The notes under the pieces: model-generated
The model's input: only the letters and a program-made list of their open reading frames with translations
Told to the model about the DNA's origin: nothing
Databases searched by the model: none
Assembly: GCA_008508345.1 (NCBI GenBank)
Contig: QNGE01000992.1
Span: 62,001 to 126,000, forward strand
Reading direction: 5' to 3'
Origin: Paragonimus westermani
Taxonomy: Eukaryota > Platyhelminthes > Trematoda > Plagiorchiida > Troglotrematidae
Length of the DNA stretch: 64,000 bases
In this document: in pieces, positions 59,001 to 64,000 of the stretch
How positions within the stretch are numbered: position 1 is the stretch's first letter
Layout of the letters: each line of letters starts with the position of its first letter
Made by a program: the position numbers and the translations under genes

Positions 59001-62000
59001 TTCGTGGTGTTCACTGCTATGCAGGCGTGTGCTCGAAAAGAACAGTGGATGCAACTAACAGAGCCCGACACAAACTTTGTGATCACGGTTGTGAGAAGAC
59101 AGACACGTGTGGATGATAAGATAGACGAGTAACCCAGGCCGGCTCTGTGATAGATCATTTATCACTGTCAAGCAGCCGGAATTTAACAATCTAAGACACA
59201 CTAAAGTGCTTACAAGAAAGAGAATGAAGCAATGTAGTCAATCACCTGTCTTACTCAAGCTGAATACGATGGTATGATAGAAAGTTGACGACAAATGTAC
59301 ACAAAGACGATATGATTACCTGTGTGTACATATGTGATTATCATCCATTTACGTGTTGCAACTATTTAGCAACGTTGAGGCCAGAGTAGGTCCAGTAGGT
59401 TTTTGTATTGAATGACAGATCAAGTTTAATTAGGATGACCAGCCAAATCGTTCACAAAAAGACTAACGACAAAAGATGGGAGGTTATCTGAGCTGCAATA
59501 AATGTTTGCCCACCAAATTACAAGGAACAATCTGGAGAGCGGTTAGTCGATGCTGCATGGATGCTTTTCTGTTCATGAATATACTAACATTGTCAGTACG
59601 ATAACATCAATTGTATCACAGTCTATCACATCAGTGCGAGTCAACTAATTAGTTCAAAATGAGGTACACACCACAACCGAAACCAAATAGATTTCTAGGG
59701 AACTTAGGAGAGATTGACGTGTAAAACTCGTGATAAGTATGAAATTTCACACCAGATATGCACTCCGCAACCATTGGTTCGTGGTAAGTAGCTGGTGATA
59801 TCACATTGTTTGCTTAGCCTCAGTACTACACTTTGGAGCGAATATGTAGCCAATCCATATTGTGGAGTGCCCGATGCCTTAAATTCGTTCATTGGTAACG
59901 GCTGATCGAATAAGTATCCTTAAAGTGACGCACACGATTTCGACTGAACAGAAAAGGCTGCCTGTTATAGTTATGCTTTGGGAAAGAAATTGTGATAACA
60001 CTCACTGAGGTTTTCATAGCCCATTTCTCATAAATGACAGTCAGCCCTTGTCGCTCTGAACAATGCAGTCACCAGTGTATTAGTCCGTAAGGCGCTAAGT
60101 ACTCATCTGTCTCTTTAACTATTCAACATCAGGATGACGTGAGAGTCATATTCTTACTCCCTTGTTCTGTCATCGATGGGTACACTTACTTGGTCATACG
60201 AAAATTACAGACCACCACAGAATTCTTGTACACAGAGAGTTGGCCACTGGCTCAAGGATCAGACTTGTACTAAGACTTTGCATTTAAACATAGGGACTGA
60301 TGACGTTGAAATCACATTCGGGGAAACAGATCACAGCAAGTCGATGATGGGTTAGTAGACGGGTGCGCCCAAGAGTGCTCAGATTGGTGACCATTCGGAG
60401 ACCTTCAAGAGTTCACGTAGCGACCAACGTGGCATCCACGTAATTGATGCATGATCATCAAAAGTAGGCTGTGATCTATGGTATCTCGAGTTTGAAGGAT
60501 GACACCATCGTCATCATCTTCGATGTCAGCAGTAGTAGCCTTAACGGCGGTGGCAGCAGTGACAGAAAAATCAATAGCGATTTCATGTTTTTCCCTATCC
60601 AAGCCTAAAGGCAGGTTTCCAGCACTCAACATGTCTAGTCTGATCGTTTTGCCCATGACTGTCGTAGCTACCATGGGACATCACATGTGCCAAGTAACAG
60701 GTTACCATCTAATTCAAGCCGGACCTCCTTGATGAGGCTCTGTAGGGTTATATAAATCAAACGCAAGGAAAATGAGTTCCTGTAATGTATCGAGTGAGCA
60801 ATGCTAGTACTGACCGCCCGGTTCTATTTAAATAGGGATATAGATTTAGGTAACAACGTACTAAGTCCAGTCTACAATGATTGTCACGATTCGTCGTTCA
60901 TGTTGTTGAGAGTTAATCATATTTTAATGTTTGTATCATTTTGTATGCTTGTGTTACTTTTCTTATCTTGTCCAGAAAATCTTACATTGCAAGCAATCAG
61001 AATGATGGAACTCTTGCATCAATAGAAATGTAACAGACATCTCTCATAAACAGTGAGTTTGTTGGTTGTGTTAGACGAAAAGTTTACCCGTCTGTGCAAG
61101 TTCCGCTATCCAGTAAACATGTATAGCATACATTTACATATTTCAACAAATAGCTGCTAACCTGTGCAATAAACAAGAATTCCGCTCCGGGAAAAATTGA
61201 TGTCACTCACGTTTAATCTAATATGGCTACCGTCCAGCTTCTTCAACCAGATGGAAGGGAAATTTGTGCGGAACTTATGGTACGACATGAGAAAGGCGTG
61301 TAACTTAACAGTTTCAACAGTAGGTTAACGCAAACTTAGTATAGCGTACTAAACTGCATAACGTTCTCACATTACGCAGGCCTATGTTACTAATGGTTTA
61401 GATACGATAATTTGGTAGCGCTTACTACGAGGCCAGTGACACAATGATCAGTACAGTTGTCTCAAGGAAGCGTGACCGTAGTTCGAATCCCTAAAGTGAT
61501 ATTGGCGACCTGTAACAAGAGTACACTTCCAGTCTAGTGATTCCCTTTGTAAATGGATCGATTAGGAATTGTGTCTGAATGGGTGGGCTGTCGCCAAACG
61601 TAACTGACGCTCATTTTACCTTGTAGTTTAATGAAATATTACATGATTTGGAACAGTGATCACGTAACTGATAACAAACACGTCGTCCTTAACCTATATT
61701 GACCGTTTTTCTGACTCACAAGTCAATTTTTTTCATATTTATTGTGTTGTAATTAGCCTGATGGTCAAACACAGAAAACAAGTCTTGTTCACTACTCTGT
61801 CGTTCTCATGACTTCAATGGGTATTTTCGACCGAAATATTACATTCAATATGCACGTATATCAAACCAATAATAAGTTATTCCTCTAAAGCTTTATCTGG
61901 AAAACCCTCGGGTCGTTTCGTGAAAACATTACGGCAGTCAGTGAGTGTTGAGCCCTTTAGTCTTGTATAGACCACCTTTATTCTACTGAAGTCGTTATCA

Positions 62001-64000
62001 CTTATCGTTCTCTTGCTTCCTTTCTGTCCCATGTTGTACCCCAATATGTCTAGAGCTGTACAAATTCATGCACCTTAGACTTAAGAAAATAGTTTCATTT
62101 TTCTGTGTCCGGGAAAATAGTTGACATGTCACTTAGCTGCCTTTATCGACCTAAAAATATCATTTATGGGGTTCATCCATCCAACGTCAATCGCAAGAGA
62201 ACGGCCCGGTAATTTAGTTCGCCGTCAGTGTAAGTCAATCGCATAACCAAACACATCTGGTAGCACGAAAACATTCCCCTTGAATCGCATCAAAGTTTCA
62301 ACACTCCTAATCCAAGCCGTCAAGATCCGAAATCTGTAACTCACACAGTTAAATGATTTCTTGTTCCCAGCTTAAAGTGAACACTTTTCAGCATGTTTAT
62401 TGGTGTATGTGATTTTCACCCACACAACTGGTGTTGACGGTTAAGATTGGGTTAGTTCGAAGAATTTGTCCGCTGGCGGACTCTCCGAATAAGGGAGGGT
62501 GAGTTATTTCACCATTGTGTTGATAAATAGCTTAATTTTCGTAGAATAAATGAGAGATGTTGGATCGGAAACTACTAGAGGTTTAATGAACGTCTTCCTG
62601 AACACAGTGTTCCACGTGAGATGTTCTGTAATGTGCTAAAGCCAAACCCTTTAGATGTGGATCTGAGCCACACAAGTAGTGCAGTCTCTCAGGCTCCATA
62701 TCCATACCTCATCGAGGAGAGATTAGATACACGAGGTCGTGCGCTTGCTGCGTGTTGTCAATAGAAAAAAGGGGAACTTGAGCCGACATTGTAACATTGC
62801 CTACCGCGCAGCGAACAGTGTATCCGGGTAAGGTAGCCAGGAGAATCAGTTTTATTTCGAGACCCGAAGAAAAGGGTGTTGAATCTAGAGGAGAAGCTTA
62901 CCATGTGGTTAATTCATCCGCTTATCCGCCTGGAGCGTGAATAATTGATTCATTCACGGGATACCACAAGAAAGAATATTCTTCCAATAGATCCTAACAT
63001 CAGTGAATATTTTTGGGACTGTTTAAGACCATACGTCAGTTAGCTTGCTGTGTTGTCACATTCTTGACAGTCTGACCGCTTGTACATTATATTAAATCAA
63101 TAAGACTTGGTGTTTGGGCCCGCGTTCGGTGTCTGAATCCGTATGTCTGTTACTGATCTATTATTAATCACGTCAATCAATGGTAGTAAACGATACCGAT
63201 GTGGACTGTGTTAAACATTCTCATAGTGGAACCGGTTGTGCCATAACTATGTAGTCCTAATCTTTAAGTCGATTATGGCTCTAAAACATGAACGCCAAAG
63301 GCGGCACAAGTAGTTAGAATGTTAGCTGCCTATGACATTAATTTGATCTGACTCTGTATGGTTATTGGTATCTGGCGGAAGATTCTACAGTGCAGTTTCA
63401 GTTATTGTGTTCTGTGCACGTTTAAACAACATAGTCCTCATTGATACCAGCAAGCGTGTGCTTGAACGTGAGCGATTTCGACTTTCACGGACTAAAATAA
63501 CCGCAACTAACCTGTTACATTGCCTAGTGGCCGAACAATCCATTCATTTCAAGTACTCGATAATTACTGTAAAAATTGAATTTATTCAATGATTTCAGTC
63601 CAAGGATAATGAGATCGATTGGAGAATGAAGACAATTATCGACTAGAATGACATGTGAGTTAAATTGTAGGAAATTAACCCCATATTGACATTTGATGAT
63701 TCGATTCGGCAAGCGGCACAAAATAACTAACAGCTGTAAAGTCTATGGTTACTTTTGAGCACATTCTGTCTAAGCAGTTTTAGCTAGTAGGTAATGCTGC
63801 CTTAAAAAAAGTTATTATTCTCAAACACTGGTTTATAAATAGGGACACTTTTCTCTTCAAAAAATATTGTCAGCATCGTTCTTGAATCATACATCACTTG
63901 TTTCAGATGTCACAAGACAAGAAGACAAGAATTCATTCATAGTGTCCTAGGTTGTTCAACAATAAGGCTCGATGGGACTCAGCCGTGTACTGGGTAAAGA
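56084..64000. other. Intergenic stretch, no gene recognised
   Basis: Frames reach 98 codons (56363-56659, minus) without recognisable domains. A minus-strand frame at 60405-60674 has an acidic IEDDDDG run and 89 codons but no supporting splice sites or relatives that I know. The stretch includes one SINE-like copy at 61431. Confidence 0.45.
61431..61492 (+). repeat. tRNA-derived SINE-like copy
   Basis: GGCCAGTGACACAATGATCA (A-box region) is followed by GTTGTCTC, GGAAGCGTGACC and the B box AGTTCGAATCC at the proper spacing of about 35-40 bases. The same landmarks appear, more decayed, in the arms of the foldback repeats at 9.9-10.1 kb and 38.8-39.3 kb. This is the cleanest member in the window. 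Confidence 0.6.

Noticed and set aside
1..64000. CRISPR arrays, rRNA genes, bacterial operons
   Set aside because: No regularly spaced direct repeats with unique spacers, no rRNA-like blocks and no closely packed long ORFs. The sequence is clearly animal nuclear DNA.

Overview
The window looks like a nuclear scaffold from an animal, most likely a digenean flatworm (liver- or lung-fluke type). This is an inference from three things: long intergenic stretches full of old, decayed retrotransposons of the RTE-like LINE, CR1-like, Penelope-like and Ty3/gypsy kinds; tRNA-derived SINE-like repeats; and one intron-containing gene with GT-AG introns. There are no operons, bacterial-style genes, rRNA or CRISPR arrays. 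A single N (55570) beside a C run marks a sequencing uncertainty.

Only one host gene can be supported. It lies on the plus strand at 48039-55988, with a poly(A) signal at 56078. Nine exons join in one reading frame into a predicted 706-residue Rho-GTPase-activating protein most like ARHGAP19. The arginine-finger loop (ILRRPGN) is kept, but the usual GAP lysine and asparagine positions are changed. The C-terminal tail is rich in Ser/Thr-Pro sites. A textbook E2F-type site and three CCAAT boxes lie just upstream, which fits a cell-cycle-controlled mitotic gene.

Layout. 1-9.5 kb: no gene seen, GT microsatellites. 9.5-10.2 kb: a tRNA-like repeat and a palindromic foldback element with SINE-like arms. 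10.2-16.4 kb: nothing recognised except microsatellites and a stretch of unknown origin. 16.4-18.75 kb: decayed LINE (endonuclease plus reverse transcriptase), plus strand. 20.5-23.05 kb: a minus-strand LINE 5' fragment beside a minus-strand CR1-like reverse transcriptase relic. 26.5-27.3 kb: 3' end of a second LINE family with an open zinc-finger C-terminus, minus strand. 31.25-31.5 kb: Ty3/gypsy integrase scrap. 32.7-33.7 kb: another minus-strand copy of the second LINE family. 35.0-35.2 kb: a repeat shared with 42.4 kb. 35.5-36.4 kb: Penelope-like element, minus strand. 38.75-39.3 kb: second foldback element. 41.25-44.5 kb: longest copy of the second LINE family, plus strand, with an insertion in its RT and a duplicated 3' tail. 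47.6-56.1 kb: the RhoGAP gene. 56.1-64 kb: no gene recognised, one SINE-like copy.

Apart from the RhoGAP gene, everything recognisable is mobile DNA or its debris. All translations and comparisons were done by eye, with no database search.
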